Source: Helicobacter cappadocius (GTDB taxonomy: Bacteria; Campylobacterota; Campylobacteria; Campylobacterales; Helicobacteraceae). Taken from it: a DNA stretch of 64,000 bases. Below are positions 46,600-58,000 of this stretch, piece after piece (the first letter of the stretch is position 1; each line of letters starts with the position of its first letter). A program made the position numbers and the translations under genes. The stretch lies in NCBI RefSeq assembly GCF_030688855.1, contig NZ_JAUYZK010000009.1, forward strand, positions 17,642 through 81,641, written 5' to 3'. The notes beneath the pieces are model-generated. The model saw nothing but the letters and a program-made list of their open reading frames with translations, ran no database searches and was not told where the DNA came from.

Positions 46600-46860
46600 T
46601 TACACTCCTACCAAAACGATATCTTTTAAATTAAATGCTTTGGCTTTAGAAATTGGTTTGCACTCAATAGCAGTAATAACATCGCCAACTTTGGTGGAAT
46701 TTTTTTCATCGTGTATCGTGTATTTTTTGAATCTTTTTACAATTTTTCTATACTTAGGATGCACAACCTTTCTTTCCACCAAGATAACAATACTTTTATC
46801 TCCAGCCTTGCTTACAACTTTGCCCTGAATTATTCTTTTATGTGGTTGTTTTTCACTCAT
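46600..46860 (-). CDS. rpsQ: 30S ribosomal protein S17
   Basis: 86 residues. [20 protein letters not shown] and [16 protein letters not shown] are S17 OB-fold segments. It binds 16S rRNA early. Two bases after rpmC. Confidence 0.97.
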   Translation of the reverse strand: MSEKQPHKRIIQGKVVSKAGDKSIVILVERKVVHPKYRKIVKRFKKYTIHDEKNSTKVGDVITAIECKPISKAKAFNLKDIVLVGV

Positions 46861-46862
46861 AC

Positions 46863-47051
46863 TTAATCCTTCTTGGCAGATATTGCAGTATTCAATCTAG
46901 CAATATCTTTTCTTACGACTGCAATCTGACTTGGATTATTCAATTGCATTGTTTTAAGCTTCAATTTCAATTCAAAAAGCTCAGACTTCTTTTCTACTAA
47001 CATTTTCTTTAATTCACTTATTTCTTTGTCTTTTAGATCAATAAATTTCAT
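46863..47051 (-). CDS. rpmC: 50S ribosomal protein L29
   Basis: 62 residues from ATG 47051; a GTG two codons earlier is possible but ATG gives the usual start [37 protein letters not shown] is the conserved second helix. L29 lies next to L23 at the tunnel exit. The gene overlaps rplP by 14 bases. Confidence 0.95.
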   Translation of the reverse strand: MKFIDLKDKEISELKKMLVEKKSELFELKLKLKTMQLNNPSQIAVVRKDIARLNTAISAKKD

Positions 47052-47463
47052 TTTCACTCTCGCTAGTTATGATTTTTGTCTTGAATGGCAATTTACTTTG
47101 TGCCAAAGCCAAAGCTTCTCTAGCCGTAATTTCATCTATTCCAGTAATTTCATAGATGATTCTACCAGGCTTGATATTCATTATCCATTTTTCCACAGAA
47201 CCTTTACCTTTACCCATTCTTGTCTCTAGTGGTTTTGCGGTCAATGGTTTATCTGGAAATACTCTTATCCAAACTTTACCGGCTCTTTTGATATGTCTAG
47301 TCATCGCAATCCTAGCAGATTCGATTTGCCTAGAATCAATTCTACCGTGTTCCAACGCTTTGATAGCAATATCTCCAAACGCAAGAGAAGATCCTCTAAA
47401 AGATTTTCCTCTATTTCTGCCCTTCATCTGTTTTCTATATTTTGTTCGTTTTGGCATCAACAT
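47038..47463 (-). CDS. rplP: 50S ribosomal protein L16
   Basis: 141 residues. [19 protein letters not shown] and [24 protein letters not shown] segments mark L16, near the peptidyl-transferase centre. Two bases after rpsC. Confidence 0.98.
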   Translation of the reverse strand: MLMPKRTKYRKQMKGRNRGKSFRGSSLAFGDIAIKALEHGRIDSRQIESARIAMTRHIKRAGKVWIRVFPDKPLTAKPLETRMGKGKGSVEKWIMNIKPGRIIYEITGIDEITAREALALAQSKLPFKTKIITSESENEIY

Positions 47464-47465
47464 AG

Positions 47466-48173
47466 TTATTGTCTCCCTCTTCTAGTTTTAGATCTAGGTT
47501 CACGATTCTCTCTAGTTTCTTCTTTTTTTTCAGGTTGGATACCTTTTTGTAAAACTTCGCCTTTGAAAATCCAAACCTTCACACCAATGATTCCATAAGT
47601 AGTCATTGCTTCTGCAAAACCATAGTCAATTTTTGCTCTGAGGGTATGGAGAGGAACTCTACCTTCCATATACCATTCGGTTCTAGCCATTTCTGCACCA
47701 GCTAATCTTCCAGAAACTTTTACCTTGATTCCTTTTGCTCCAGACTTAATTGCAGCTTGCATTACTTTTTTCATCGCTCTTCTGAAAGCAACTCTTTTTT
47801 CAAGTTGTGTTGCTACATTTTCGGCAGCTAATTGTGCGTTTGCTTGAGGTCTTTTTACTTCTTTGATATTAATAGAGATATCTTTTTGTACAACATTTTT
47901 CAATGATTGTTTTACTTTTTCAATATCAGCACCTTTTTTACCGATAATTAGACCTGGTCTTGCAGCCACAACAGTTACACGAAGTTTCTTTGCAGCTCTT
48001 TCAATAATAATTTCACTTACACCAGCATAATAAAGCTCTTTTTTTAGAAATTTTCTAATCTTATAATCTTCAGCAATATTCAATGGTGTGTTTTGAGTAC
48101 TTGGAAACCATCTTGATGTCCAATTTCTGTTAATACCTAACCTTAAACCTATTGGATTGACTTTTTGTCCCAT
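47466..48173 (-). CDS. rpsC: 30S ribosomal protein S3
   Basis: 235 residues. [20 protein letters not shown] and the KH domain ([20 protein letters not shown]) identify S3 at the mRNA entry. The C-terminal 20 residues ([19 protein letters not shown]) are a highly charged tail. Confidence 0.98.
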   Translation of the reverse strand: MGQKVNPIGLRLGINRNWTSRWFPSTQNTPLNIAEDYKIRKFLKKELYYAGVSEIIIERAAKKLRVTVVAARPGLIIGKKGADIEKVKQSLKNVVQKDISINIKEVKRPQANAQLAAENVATQLEKRVAFRRAMKKVMQAAIKSGAKGIKVKVSGRLAGAEMARTEWYMEGRVPLHTLRAKIDYGFAEAMTTYGIIGVKVWIFKGEVLQKGIQPEKKEETRENREPRSKTRRGRQ

Positions 48174-48175
48174 AA

Positions 48176-48640
48176 TTACTTGTCCTCACCTTTTGTTTTT
48201 TTGCTTGTTTGGGTAGTTTTCTTTTGAGTTGTTTTTACTGGTTTTTTAGCGGATTCTTTCGAAGCTGCTGAAGATTTTTCAGCAATTTTCGAATCCTTCA
48301 CAGACTTAGATTCCTTTATTGCCTTTTGTGTTCCAACTTCAACCAAAATATGGGAAGTAGGTTTCCTAATAGGAGTTGCTCTTCCTTTTGCCCTAGGTCG
48401 AAACCTCCTCAAAACAGGACCCGCATCAACTCTACAAGAAACTATAGAAACACTTTGTGCATCATAACTACCATTAGCCACTGCCGAAGCAATTACTTTA
48501 GAAATCACTCTAGCAGCCTTATTAGGGGTAAATTCCAAACTTGCAATTGCTAATTCTGCATTCATCCCTTGAATTTCTCTAGCTATTAATCTAGCTTTTG
48601 TAGGAGAAAGTCTTATATACTTCAACAATGCCTTGCTCAT
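48176..48640 (-). CDS. rplV: 50S ribosomal protein L22 with long charged tail
   Basis: 154 residues. The core (about 1-110: [38 protein letters not shown]) is a normal L22, a tunnel-wall protein. Residues about 113-154 form a Lys/Ser/Thr-rich extension ending [10 protein letters not shown]. Common L22 proteins are about 110-122 residues. The beta-hairpin loop is in the core, so the tail should lie on the ribosome surface. Confidence 0.96.
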   Translation of the reverse strand: MSKALLKYIRLSPTKARLIAREIQGMNAELAIASLEFTPNKAARVISKVIASAVANGSYDAQSVSIVSCRVDAGPVLRRFRPRAKGRATPIRKPTSHILVEVGTQKAIKESKSVKDSKIAEKSSAASKESAKKPVKTTQKKTTQTSKKTKGEDK

Positions 48641-48649
48641 TAACGCTCC

Positions 48650-48931
48650 TTATTTACCTATTTTTTTTTGGACACTGCCCTTGTGCCCCTTAAAAGTTCT
48701 AGTAGGAGCAAATTCACCCAATTTGTAACCCACATGATTTTCCGTAACATATACAGGAACAAAAACTCTTCCATTATGTACATTATAGGTAATCCCTATC
48801 ATTTCAGGAGAAATTGTGCTTCGTCTTGACCAAGTTTTTATAGGCTTGTTATCTTTAGTTTCCTTAGCTTTCATTGTCTTTTTTATCAAATAATCATCGA
48901 TAAAAGGTCCTTTTTTAATAGATCTTGCCAT
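48650..48931 (-). CDS. rpsS: 30S ribosomal protein S19
   Basis: 93 residues. [20 protein letters not shown] and [18 protein letters not shown] are typical. It forms the head contact with S13. Confidence 0.98.
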   Translation of the reverse strand: MARSIKKGPFIDDYLIKKTMKAKETKDNKPIKTWSRRSTISPEMIGITYNVHNGRVFVPVYVTENHVGYKLGEFAPTRTFKGHKGSVQKKIGK

Positions 48932-48941
48932 TTTTATATCC

Positions 48942-49769
48942 TTATTTTTTCTTTCTAGAAATGATCAATCGATCACTAGCTTTTTTACGTCTAGTCTTGT
49001 AACCCTTAGCTGGAGTTCCCCAAGGAGAAACTGGATGCCCACTAGAACCAGTTTTTCCTTCACCTCCACCGTGTGGGTGATCAACAGGGTTCATTGCACT
49101 ACCCCTTGTTTGAGGACGAATACCAAGATGACGACTTCTACCAGCCTTACCGATTGAAGTATTAATAAAGTCTTCATTGCCTACAACACCAATCGTAGCC
49201 ATACATTCTTCAAGGATATACCGCATTTCACCACTAGGCATTCTGATTATTGTATACTTCCCTTCTCTACCCATAATTTGAGCACTTGCACCCGCACTTC
49301 TTGCCAATTGACCTCCAGCACCTGGATGCATTTCAATATTATGAACAATTGTCCCTATAGGGATACTTTTCAGCTTCATAGCAAAACCCGTTTTAATATC
49401 AAGTCCAGTTTCAGCAGAGATAATAATATCACCTACTTTCAAACCACTTGGCTGCAAAATATATCGCTTATCGCCATCGGGATATACAACTAAAGCAATC
49501 CTGCAATTTCTATAAGGATCGTATTCTATAGTTGCAACCTTGCCCTCAATGTTATATTTATTTCTTTTGAAATCGATAATTCGATAAAGCTTTTTAGCTC
49601 CGCCTTCTTTATGTCTACTTGTAATCCTACCATTATTGTTTCTACCTGCGGTCACAGGAAGTTTTACGAGCAATTTTCTTACACTAGGTTTAGAAGTAAT
49701 ATCTGATGAACTTAATCCAGACATAAACCTTCTGCTAGGTGTATATGGTTTATAAGTTTTTACTGCCAT
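48942..49769 (-). CDS. rplB: 50S ribosomal protein L2
   Basis: 275 residues. [20 protein letters not shown] at the start and the conserved [20 protein letters not shown] near the end, close to the peptidyl-transferase centre, define L2. Eleven bases after rplW. Confidence 0.98.
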   Translation of the reverse strand: MAVKTYKPYTPSRRFMSGLSSSDITSKPSVRKLLVKLPVTAGRNNNGRITSRHKEGGAKKLYRIIDFKRNKYNIEGKVATIEYDPYRNCRIALVVYPDGDKRYILQPSGLKVGDIIISAETGLDIKTGFAMKLKSIPIGTIVHNIEMHPGAGGQLARSAGASAQIMGREGKYTIIRMPSGEMRYILEECMATIGVVGNEDFINTSIGKAGRSRHLGIRPQTRGSAMNPVDHPHGGGEGKTGSSGHPVSPWGTPAKGYKTRRKKASDRLIISRKKK

Positions 49770-49780
49770 TTTTTAACTCC

Positions 49781-50062
49781 TTATACAGCAAGCGAATCAA
49801 TTTTCGCACCCTCTGGAATCTTTACATAAAATTTTTTGAAAGAATTCCTCTGTCCAACTTTATTTTTAAATTTTTTGACTTTTCCATCTTGTTTTAATGA
49901 ATTTACCCTCAATGGAGTAAAACCAAAATAATCTTTGAAAACTTGTTTCAATTGATTTTTGGTAACCTTGCTTGAAGTTTGAACAACCATAATGCCACTT
50001 TCTTGGAGAGATAAAGATTTCTCTGTATAAAGCATTGTTTTAATATCAGTTATATCTGCCAT
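49781..50062 (-). CDS. rplW: 50S ribosomal protein L23
   Basis: 93 residues. [20 protein letters not shown] and the basic loop [20 protein letters not shown] are typical. It is the docking site of trigger factor and SRP at the tunnel exit. One base after rplD. Confidence 0.96.
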   Translation of the reverse strand: MADITDIKTMLYTEKSLSLQESGIMVVQTSSKVTKNQLKQVFKDYFGFTPLRVNSLKQDGKVKKFKNKVGQRNSFKKFYVKIPEGAKIDSLAV

Positions 50063-50063
50063 T

Positions 50064-50693
50064 TTAACCTTCCTGTTTGTTTTTCGACTGAATTATTTCA
50101 TCAAAAACAGCCTTTTCTATAACTACAGAACGAAAAGCCGCTACCAAATAAGCATTAAGTTCATTCGCATCTGCCAAATAACAATCGTTTAAATTTCTAA
50201 AAGCCAAAAAAGTTGGCTCATCGCTCATTTGGGAAACAAATAAGACTGTCCTCTCATTGAGAGTTTTAAACATATTATAAGCATCTTTTGTTTTTCCACT
50301 TGAAATTGCAACAGAATCGACAACATAAAGCTTACCTTCGTCTGCTTTTTGCTTGAGTGCATACTCAAGAGCAAGTCTTTTTTGTTTTTTATTGATTTTA
50401 AGATTGTAGTTTTTGTTGTTGCTAGGTCCATGAGAAACCCCACCACCAACAAATATAGGAGAAGTAATACTTCCTGCTCTTGCTCTGCCCCCACCTTTTT
50501 GTGCCCAAGGTTTTTTTCCACCGCCACTTACTTCGCCACGGTTTTTAGCACTAGCACTATTTGCCCTAATAGAAGCAAGATAAGATTTAACATAAAGATA
50601 CAAATTATGTTCATTGATCTCATCGTATCTCTGTGGCAATTCAATCTCGCTAGCTTTTTTTAATTTATTATCTAATACGACTGCCTTACTCAT
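50064..50693 (-). CDS. rplD: 50S ribosomal protein L4
   Basis: 209 residues. [20 protein letters not shown] is the conserved tunnel loop. In E. coli L4 represses the S10 operon; no matching leader hairpin was recognised upstream of rpsJ here. Confidence 0.97.
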   Translation of the reverse strand: MSKAVVLDNKLKKASEIELPQRYDEINEHNLYLYVKSYLASIRANSASAKNRGEVSGGGKKPWAQKGGGRARAGSITSPIFVGGGVSHGPSNNKNYNLKINKKQKRLALEYALKQKADEGKLYVVDSVAISSGKTKDAYNMFKTLNERTVLFVSQMSDEPTFLAFRNLNDCYLADANELNAYLVAAFRSVVIEKAVFDEIIQSKNKQEG

Positions 50694-50705
50694 TATTCAC
50701 CCTTA

Positions 50706-51284
50706 TTACTTTGTAATCGATATCTTGCCATAGGCACCAGAAAATCCTGCAACAGAACCCTTAACAACTAAAATTCCGCTTTCTTTATCAAAAGAAACGA
50801 TTTCATTTTGTCCTGTCACTCTTTCATTCCCATAGTGTCCTGCCATTTTTTTACCTGGTTGCACTCTTCCTGGCCACTCTCTATTACCAATTGAACCTAA
50901 TCTTCTATGAAATCTACTTCCGTGAGCTGCTGGACCACCCTGAAAATTCCATCTTTTCATAGCACCTGTAAATCCTCGACCCTTTGTATTAAAAGTAATT
51001 TTCAATTTCTTTGCATTTTCTAAAACACTTATATCTATATCTCCAGCTTCTTTATTTGCAACCAACAAGGTGGCAAAATTATTAAATTCTTTGCTAAGAT
51101 TGTATTTTTTTTGCTGTCCTTCTATTGCCTTGTTAAATTGCTTTCCCTTGGGATATGCAACCAAAGCCTTTCCATCTTCAAATACTTGACAAACTTTAGC
51201 TCCAACCAACTTCAACAAAGTCACAGGGATGCTAGGAGCTCCAACTGTTCTACTCATACCAATTTTTTCTACTAAAAATTCCAT
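50706..51284 (-). CDS. rplC: 50S ribosomal protein L3
   Basis: 192 residues. [21 protein letters not shown] and [20 protein letters not shown] are the conserved peptidyl-transferase-side segments (each quoted within 21 residues of the loop). Twenty-two bases after rpsJ. Confidence 0.97.
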   Translation of the reverse strand: MEFLVEKIGMSRTVGAPSIPVTLLKLVGAKVCQVFEDGKALVAYPKGKQFNKAIEGQQKKYNLSKEFNNFATLLVANKEAGDIDISVLENAKKLKITFNTKGRGFTGAMKRWNFQGGPAAHGSRFHRRLGSIGNREWPGRVQPGKKMAGHYGNERVTGQNEIVSFDKESGILVVKGSVAGFSGAYGKISITK

Positions 51285-51306
51285 ATCCTATTTCCTTTGC
51301 GTCCTA

Positions 51307-51618
51307 TTATTTTTCCATCGAAGTTACTTCAACATCTACTTCAGGTGCCAAATCAAGCTTCATTAGGCTATCAACAGTTTCAGGAGTGGCAGACATTATG
51401 TCTATAATTCTGCTATGAACCCTAATCTCAAATTGCTCCCTAGAGTCTTTATTGACATGCGGAGAACGCAAAACTGTATATCTCCTATTTCTTGTAGGAA
51501 GTGGGATTGGACCCTTAATGTCTGAACCTGTTCTCTTTACTGCTTCAACAATAGAAGCCACAGATCTGTCTAAAACTCTATGATCGTATGCCTTAAGTTT
51601 AAGTCTAATTTTTTCCAT
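51307..51618 (-). CDS. rpsJ: 30S ribosomal protein S10
   Basis: 103 residues from ATG 51618. An in-frame ATG three codons earlier overlaps the ribosome site AAGGAA and is rejected. [19 protein letters not shown] and [20 protein letters not shown] are typical. First gene of the block; it follows the promoter at 51686-51714 with a leader of about 60 bases. Confidence 0.98.
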   Translation of the reverse strand: MEKIRLKLKAYDHRVLDRSVASIVEAVKRTGSDIKGPIPLPTRNRRYTVLRSPHVNKDSREQFEIRVHSRIIDIMSATPETVDSLMKLDLAPEVDVEVTSMEK

Positions 51619-51685
51619 AAATTTCATTTCCTTTGCAAAGAACTCATCATTTTGAAGATGTAATTACCAAAAATTTGGAACTGCA

Positions 51686-51714
51686 ATTATAAGAAAAAAT
51701 ACTTCAATAGTCAA
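51686..51714 (-). promoter_or_regulatory. near-consensus promoter of the ribosomal operon
   Basis: On the minus strand TTGACT (51709-51714) and TATAAT (51686-51691) are separated by exactly 17 bases. This is close to the sigma-70 ideal, rare in Helicobacter, whose promoters usually lack a -35. It fits the high demand for ribosomal proteins. Confidence 0.8.
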
Positions 51715-51812
51715 GAATTTAGCCTGTTTTTCGTAATTTTAACCTAAAACAATTTCCTTTTAAAAAGGAAACAATTATGGTATCATAACAAATCATCAAA
51801 AGGAAATCAAAC

Positions 51813-52853
51813 TTGGAAGAATATTTTTTAGAAAAAATACAAAATTTTACGATTTTGCCTCGTAGATTCGGACTCAAAGGTGGTAAAATCCATCTTTTTG
51901 GATGTGCAAAATCGGGAAAAACATCCATCGCATTGGATTTTGCACAAAAATTTAAAAACCCTATCTATATTGACTGTAATGACCCTAGAATCAATGTAGA
52001 TAACGCCAAATCTACATTGCTAAAATATTATTTGGAAAAAAAAATAGACATCTTGATTGTAGATAATTTTTTTGCAAACTTTACTCTTCCTAAATTGGAA
52101 AATATTATTCTTATAAGCCGATCAAAAAATATCTGCCTCCCTAATGATTTTTTATCCAAACAAATCTATCCCTTAAGCTTTGAAGAGTATATCAGCTTTG
52201 ATAGAAGAAATCTTTCTATCAATACATTGTTCAATCATTTTCTAAAAGATGGAAATCTTCCAGAAATGCAATATCTAAGCGAATATCAAAAAATCTCCCG
52301 AAAACAAGAAATCAACTCTCTAGTTTTTGGCAACAATGTTGATTTATTCAAAAATATTATCTCTTATCAATCACGTAAAATAACAATCAACCAACTTTAC
52401 ATGCAAATCAAAAAACAACTCAGAATATCAAAGGATAAAATTTATAGTTTTATAGATGAAATTCAATCAAATGGGATGATTTATCTTTTATCCCATATGG
52501 ATGATTTTAAAAAACCTAAAAAAATATATTTTTATGATTTTTCCATTTCCTATGCTTTTTGTGCGGATAAATCATTTCAGGCAATCTTTGAAAATATGGT
52601 TTTTTTAGAGCTTTTATCAAGATACAAAGCAATTCATTACACCGACAACTATGATTTTATTACAGAAGAAAATCATGTGTTTGCTTGTATTCCTTTTCCA
52701 GATCAGAGGATAATTGAAGAAAAAATACGCAAATCTCAAGTAAAACACTCGAAAACTACAATCATCACCATTAATTATGATATTGAAGGAAAAACAAATG
52801 ATATAAATTGGAGAGCTGTAAGCTTTATGAATTTTGCATTAGAAGACTCTTAA
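51813..52853 (+). CDS. P-loop ATP-binding protein of unknown function
   Basis: 346 residues from a TTG start with AAAGGA upstream. A Walker A-like loop FGCAKSGKTSIALDF lies at about residues 30-44 and a Walker B-like strand DILIVDNFF near 87. The rest resembles the AAA-14/DUF4143-type organisation loosely: helices, then a winged-helix-like part (KITINQLYMQIKKQLRISKD). It fills the position of H. pylori HP1321 beside rpsJ and rnhB, a conserved ATP-binding protein without assigned role. It diverges from the ribosomal operon; a near-perfect TTTCCTTTT/AAAAGGAAA inverted repeat lies around 51752-51770. Confidence 0.75.
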   Translation: MEEYFLEKIQNFTILPRRFGLKGGKIHLFGCAKSGKTSIALDFAQKFKNPIYIDCNDPRINVDNAKSTLLKYYLEKKIDILIVDNFFANFTLPKLENIILISRSKNICLPNDFLSKQIYPLSFEEYISFDRRNLSINTLFNHFLKDGNLPEMQYLSEYQKISRKQEINSLVFGNNVDLFKNIISYQSRKITINQLYMQIKKQLRISKDKIYSFIDEIQSNGMIYLLSHMDDFKKPKKIYFYDFSISYAFCADKSFQAIFENMVFLELLSRYKAIHYTDNYDFITEENHVFACIPFPDQRIIEEKIRKSQVKHSKTTIITINYDIEGKTNDINWRAVSFMNFALEDS

Positions 52854-52870
52854 AGCAATGATAGTTCCAA

Positions 52871-53464
52871 TCAAAACGAACTTTTCTTAATCATAAAGCT
52901 TTTCCTATGAAATGGAGTTTGACCAAAAATTTCTATGGATTGCAAATGTTTTAAAGTTCCATAGCCAGAATTATTCCTAAAGTCATATTCGGGATATTTT
53001 TCATCAAGTTCTAACATCTCATTATCTTTTGAAGCTTTTGCCAATACTGATGCTGCAGATATTTGAATGATTTTATCATCTCCTTTGATAATAGCCTCCA
53101 ATATATATCTTTCATTTTTTGGAATACCAAATATGGTGTTGCCATCTAGATAAAATCTCTTTGTAAATGGAAGGAGAGTAGCAATAATCTCCTCTATGGA
53201 CTCTTTTAAACAACAACTCAACCCTCTCTGATCAATATCATGAGAAGTTTTCTTGATAATACAACTTTTTATTTGCTTTTCTTCCAAAATCAATTCTGCT
53301 AGTTGAAACCTCTTCTTCTTAGAAATTTTTTTACTATCTTTAACTCCAATTTCTTTGAGCCACAAAGATTTTGATTCATCACAAACCAATCCTGCAACAA
53401 ACATACTCCCACACAAACACCCTCTTCCTGCTTCATCAATACCGCAGATCAAATCCTCGATCAC
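52871..53464 (-). CDS. rnhB: ribonuclease HII
   Basis: 197 residues. The active-site acid residues lie in GIDEAGRGCLCG (D10, E11) and in FYLDGN; ISAASVLAKASKDNEM completes the motif set. It removes single ribonucleotides and RNA primers from DNA. ATG overlaps fumC by one base, and it ends convergent with the ATPase gene. Confidence 0.96.
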   Translation of the reverse strand: MIEDLICGIDEAGRGCLCGSMFVAGLVCDESKSLWLKEIGVKDSKKISKKKRFQLAELILEEKQIKSCIIKKTSHDIDQRGLSCCLKESIEEIIATLLPFTKRFYLDGNTIFGIPKNERYILEAIIKGDDKIIQISAASVLAKASKDNEMLELDEKYPEYDFRNNSGYGTLKHLQSIEIFGQTPFHRKSFMIKKSSF

Positions 53465-54855
53465 TATTCTTTTGGCTTTATCATGTTTTCAGGAACCACA
53501 AACTTATCAAAATCTTCAGCACTTAAAAGTTTCAATTCTATGCAAGATTCTTTTAAGCTGATGCCTTTTTTATGTGCATTTTTAGCAACCTTTGCAGCAT
53601 TTTCGTATCCAATATGAGGATTTAGGGCGGTTACAAGCATCAAAGAATGATGAAGATTGTAATCAATCTTTTCTAAATTTGGAGTGATTCCCTTAGCACA
53701 ATGAATATTAAAAGAATCTATCGAGTCAGTTAGCAGAGTAATGCTTTGTAAAAAATTATAGATAATAACAGGTTTAAATACATTCAATTCAAAATTTCCT
53801 TGACTTGCTGCTATTCCTATAGCTGCATCATTTCCCATAACCTGAACTGCAACCATTGTAACTGCCTCACATTGCGTTGGATTGACTTTTCCAGGCATTA
53901 TGGAACTTCCAGGTTCGTTTTCAGGAATATTCAATTCTCCAAGCCCACATCTTGGTCCAGAAGCTAACCATCTGATATCGTTGGCTATTTTCATCAAATT
54001 TGCAGCCAATCCTTTTAGAGCACCATGTGCAAAAACGAGTGCATCATGACTAGTGAGTGCGTGAAACTTATTGGGTGATGAAACAAATTTTACTCCAGTA
54101 AATTTTGTTAATTCTTCACTTGCCTTTTCGCTCAGTTTTGGATGAGCATTGATTCCTGTACCTACTGCTGTTCCACCGATGGCAAGCTCTCTAACACACT
54201 CTAACGAATCTTGAATCTGAATTTTTGAATGCTCAAGCATACTTGCATATCCACTAAATTCTTGTCCTAAAGTCAAAGGAGTCGCATCTTGAAGATGCGT
54301 TCTACCTATTTTTACAATACTCTTAAATTCATCGCTTTTTTGTTTAAAAGTCTTGTGAAGTTTTTCAATAGAAGGAAGTAATTTATGTGTTATTTCCAAA
54401 ACAGATACGATATGCATAGCTGTAGGAAATGTATCATTGGAGCTTTGAGACATATTCACGTGATCATTTGGATGAACCAATTTTTCCTTTCTAAAGTCCC
54501 CACCTAATATCTCCGTAGCACGATTTGCTATTACCTCATTAAGATTCATATTTGTTTGAGTTCCGCTTCCTGTTTGCCAAATTGCAAGAGGAAACATCCC
54601 TTCAAATTTTCCTTCCAGAATCTCATCACAGGCTTTGATGATTGCTTTGTTTTTCTGCTCATCGAGCTTACCTAGAGAATGATTCACCACGGCCAAAGAA
54701 CGTTTCAATATTGCAAAAGCATTGATGAGCTCTTTGGGCATTTTTTCAATACCGATTTTAAAATTCTCAAGACTTCTTTGGGTTTGTGCACCCCAATATT
54801 TTGAATCTTCTACTTTGATTTCACCCATTGTGTCATGTTCAACTCTAAAAGCCAT
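53464..54855 (-). CDS. fumC: class II fumarate hydratase
   Basis: 463 residues. The signature [17 protein letters not shown] and the segments [19 protein letters not shown] and [20 protein letters not shown] define class II fumarase, without an iron-sulfur cluster. It interconverts fumarate and malate. A TGGTAGAAT extended -10-like element (54887-54895) lies about 35 bases upstream on the minus strand. Confidence 0.97.
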   Translation of the reverse strand: MAFRVEHDTMGEIKVEDSKYWGAQTQRSLENFKIGIEKMPKELINAFAILKRSLAVVNHSLGKLDEQKNKAIIKACDEILEGKFEGMFPLAIWQTGSGTQTNMNLNEVIANRATEILGGDFRKEKLVHPNDHVNMSQSSNDTFPTAMHIVSVLEITHKLLPSIEKLHKTFKQKSDEFKSIVKIGRTHLQDATPLTLGQEFSGYASMLEHSKIQIQDSLECVRELAIGGTAVGTGINAHPKLSEKASEELTKFTGVKFVSSPNKFHALTSHDALVFAHGALKGLAANLMKIANDIRWLASGPRCGLGELNIPENEPGSSIMPGKVNPTQCEAVTMVAVQVMGNDAAIGIAASQGNFELNVFKPVIIYNFLQSITLLTDSIDSFNIHCAKGITPNLEKIDYNLHHSLMLVTALNPHIGYENAAKVAKNAHKKGISLKESCIELKLLSAEDFDKFVVPENMIKPKE

Positions 54856-54982
54856 TTTTAATCCTTAATTATTGAAAATTTTTTACATTCTACCACAAAT
54901 CAATTTAATAAAATTTTCTGATGCTTAAAATTAATCTTATGTCTAAAATAAAATGCAAAAAATAACATAAAAAAATATTTGA

Positions 54983-54988
54983 TATAAT
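54983..54988 (+). promoter_or_regulatory. candidate -10 element of the LplT-Aas gene
   Basis: TATAAT in TTTGATATAATTCAC, 44 bases before ATG 55032, in the 176-base divergent gap with fumC. AT-rich upstream, no -35. Confidence 0.5.
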
Positions 54989-55031
54989 TCACACCTTTAA
55001 ATATCTCGAAAATACGCTCAAGAGGGAATAA

Positions 55032-58000
55032 ATGAAAAAAATATGGAAAATTTATGGCTTTACTTCCTTTATATTTGCAACTTTTATCAATGCTTTTTTG
55101 GATCTTGGTCATAAGATATTGATGCAAAATACTATCCTTAAAGCCTATAGCGGATCTGAAGAACTTATCTATTTGGCAATTATTAATGCACTTGTAATTC
55201 TGCCATTTATCTTAACATTTTCCTCTTCTGGATTTTTGAGTGATAAATTTCCTAGAGATAAAGTGATGAAAATTGCTGCCATTAGCAATTTTATCCTGAT
55301 TTGCTTGTTAGCTGTATTTTATTTTTTAGGATGCTATTGGGCAGCTTTTTGGACAACTTTTGCACTAGGAATTCAAGCTGCTTTTTACTCTCCTGCTAAA
55401 TATGGATATATCAAAGATTTGGTTGGAAATGAATTTTTGGCCTGGGGAAATGGAATTATCCAAGCTTGTGCAATTGTAGCTATTTTGGCTGGAATGGGTA
55501 TTTTTTCCCTACTTTTTGAATACCTCTATCCAAATTCTTCTGCAAAAACCCCTGAAGCAATTATTCAAGCGATTTCTCCACTTGCAATAGTGCTTATAGC
55601 TCTGTCTCTTCTTGAAACTTTTTTAACCTTGCGTCTTCCTTGCCTAAGTAAGACCTTAGATATAAAATTTCCCACTTCAAAATACCTCAAGTTTGGACTA
55701 CTAAAACAAAATCTAAAAAATATCAAGAAAAATAAAATCATTTTGATGTCTATTCTTGGCATTTCAATGTTTTGGTCTATTTCTCAACTGATGCTAGCTG
55801 CATTTCCAGTACATATCAAAAATCTTTTAGAAATTGACAATACTTTTGAAATCCAAGCTTCAATAGCTCTTTCTGGAATTGGAATTATTATTGGTTCAAT
55901 GATTGCTGGACGTTATTCAAAACACTATATTGAAACTGGATTAATACCATTAGGAGCTTTATTATTATCTATTGCTCTTATTTTTACACCATTTCTATCT
56001 TCGTTATTTTCTTATGGAATAGTGTTTTTTATCTTCGGACTAGGAGGAGCAATCCTAATAGTTCCACTCAATTCACTCGTTCAATTTCATTCAAAAAAAG
56101 AAGAATTAGGTAGTATTCTAGCGGGAAATAATTTTATTCAAAATATAGGAATGTTCTTATTTTTGATCATTGCTGCTTTTTTTGGATATTTTAAACTTAA
56201 TGTAGAATGGTTATTTTTAATTGCTATCATCACAAGTGTGTGTGTAGCAATCTATGTAGTTATTCTGATGCCTTTCTCTTTGGTGCGTTTGCTCATAAGC
56301 ATAGCCTTACTCCAAAGATATAAGCTAGATGTAGAAGGTTTTGATAATATTCCACAAAGCGGTGGAGTTTTGCTACTAGGAAATCATATTTCCTTTATTG
56401 ATTGGGCAATTATTCAAATGGCACTTCCAAGAAAAGTGCATTTTGTGATGGAAAAAAGTATTTATTCTCGTTGGTATATTCGTTTGTTTATTGATTTTTT
56501 TGGGGTTATACCTGTTTCCAACATGCAGAGTAAAACTGCTCTTGAAACAATATCATCACGTTTAGCTGCTGGAGAAGTAGTTTGTTTGTTTCCTGAAGGT
56601 TCTATTTCAAGACATGGACAATTAAATGAATTTAAACGTGGCTTTGAAATAGCTGCTAAACATCTAGTTCGAAATCAAGCAGTGATTTTACCTTTTTATA
56701 TCTCCGGGCTTTGGGGCAGTATTTTTTCTCGCAGCAATGAACAATTCAGAGAACGTTATCATAGTTTCTCCAAGAGAAATCTTTCTATTGCATTTGGAAA
56801 AAGCTTAGATATTCATACCACTAGAGATACCTTGAAGAAAAAAATCTTTGAAATGTCATTCAAGGCTTGGGAGACTCAATGCAAAAAAATGGAATGCATT
56901 GGAAGAGCTTGGATTAATAGTGCAAAAAAAGGTGGTAGCGATATTGCTATTGTAGATACGCTAAGTGGAAGTATGAGCTATACGAAAATGTTAGCTTTAA
57001 CATTGATGTTATCTAGGATAATGGCAAAAAATACTCCTTCAACAAAAAAAATTTCACAAGATTTTGCTCCTGAAAACCCTTGTATAGGGATAATACTTCC
57101 AGCTTCACTTGGAAGTTCAATGTGCAATTTAGCTTGTATGATCGCAAATAGAGTGGTCGTGAATCTAAACTTTACAGCTGGAGAACAAGCCGTTTTAAAA
57201 GCTACCGAAATGGCAGAAATTAAGCAAATTTATACTTCTAGGAGGTTTTTAGAAAAATTAAAAAATAAAAATGTCAATTTTGATTTCAAAGATATTGAAG
57301 TATTTTATATGGAAGATATTTTAAAAAAAATCAAAAATAAAAAGCTTACAGTCATAGGTTATTTATTGATGGCAAAAATTTTCCCAGCTTTTATTTTAAA
57401 AGCCATATTTTCTCCGCACAACAATACCCACAATATCGCAACCATACTATTTAGTAGTGGAAGCGAAGGAAAACCAAAAGGAGTAATGCTAAATCATATC
57501 AATATCAGAAGCAATATTTCTCAAATTGCAGATATTATTCACGCAAAAGATGATGATTGCATACTGTCTTCACTGCCACCATTTCATGCATTTGGGCTCA
57601 CAGCAACAACCTTTATGCCACTGCTAGAAAATATGCTTTCTGTTACACATGCTGACCCAACAGATTCCATAGGAATTGCCAAAGCCATAGCACAAAACAA
57701 CGTCACTATAATGTGTGCTACTTCAACATTATTTGGGATATATGCACGAAATCCAAAACTAGACAAAATAATGTTTGATAGCCTTAGGTTTATAGTAGCA
57801 GGTGCAGAAAAACTTAAACCAGATATTGCCAAATCGTTCCTTTTGAAGTTTAATAAGCCTATTTATGAGGGTTATGGTGCTACAGAGACTACGCCTGTAA
57901 CAAGTGTAAATCTCCCCAATGAATTTGACGCGATCAATTGGGAAATACACAAAGCTTCAGAAGTTGGAAGTGTTGGAATGCCATTACCTGGAACGGCGAT

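Noticed and set aside
51752..51770. Near-perfect TTTCCTTTT/AAAAGGAAA inverted repeat upstream of the P-loop ATPase gene as a terminator
   Set aside because: It lies between divergent genes, where no transcript needs to end, and has no T tract. It may be an operator, but there is no support.
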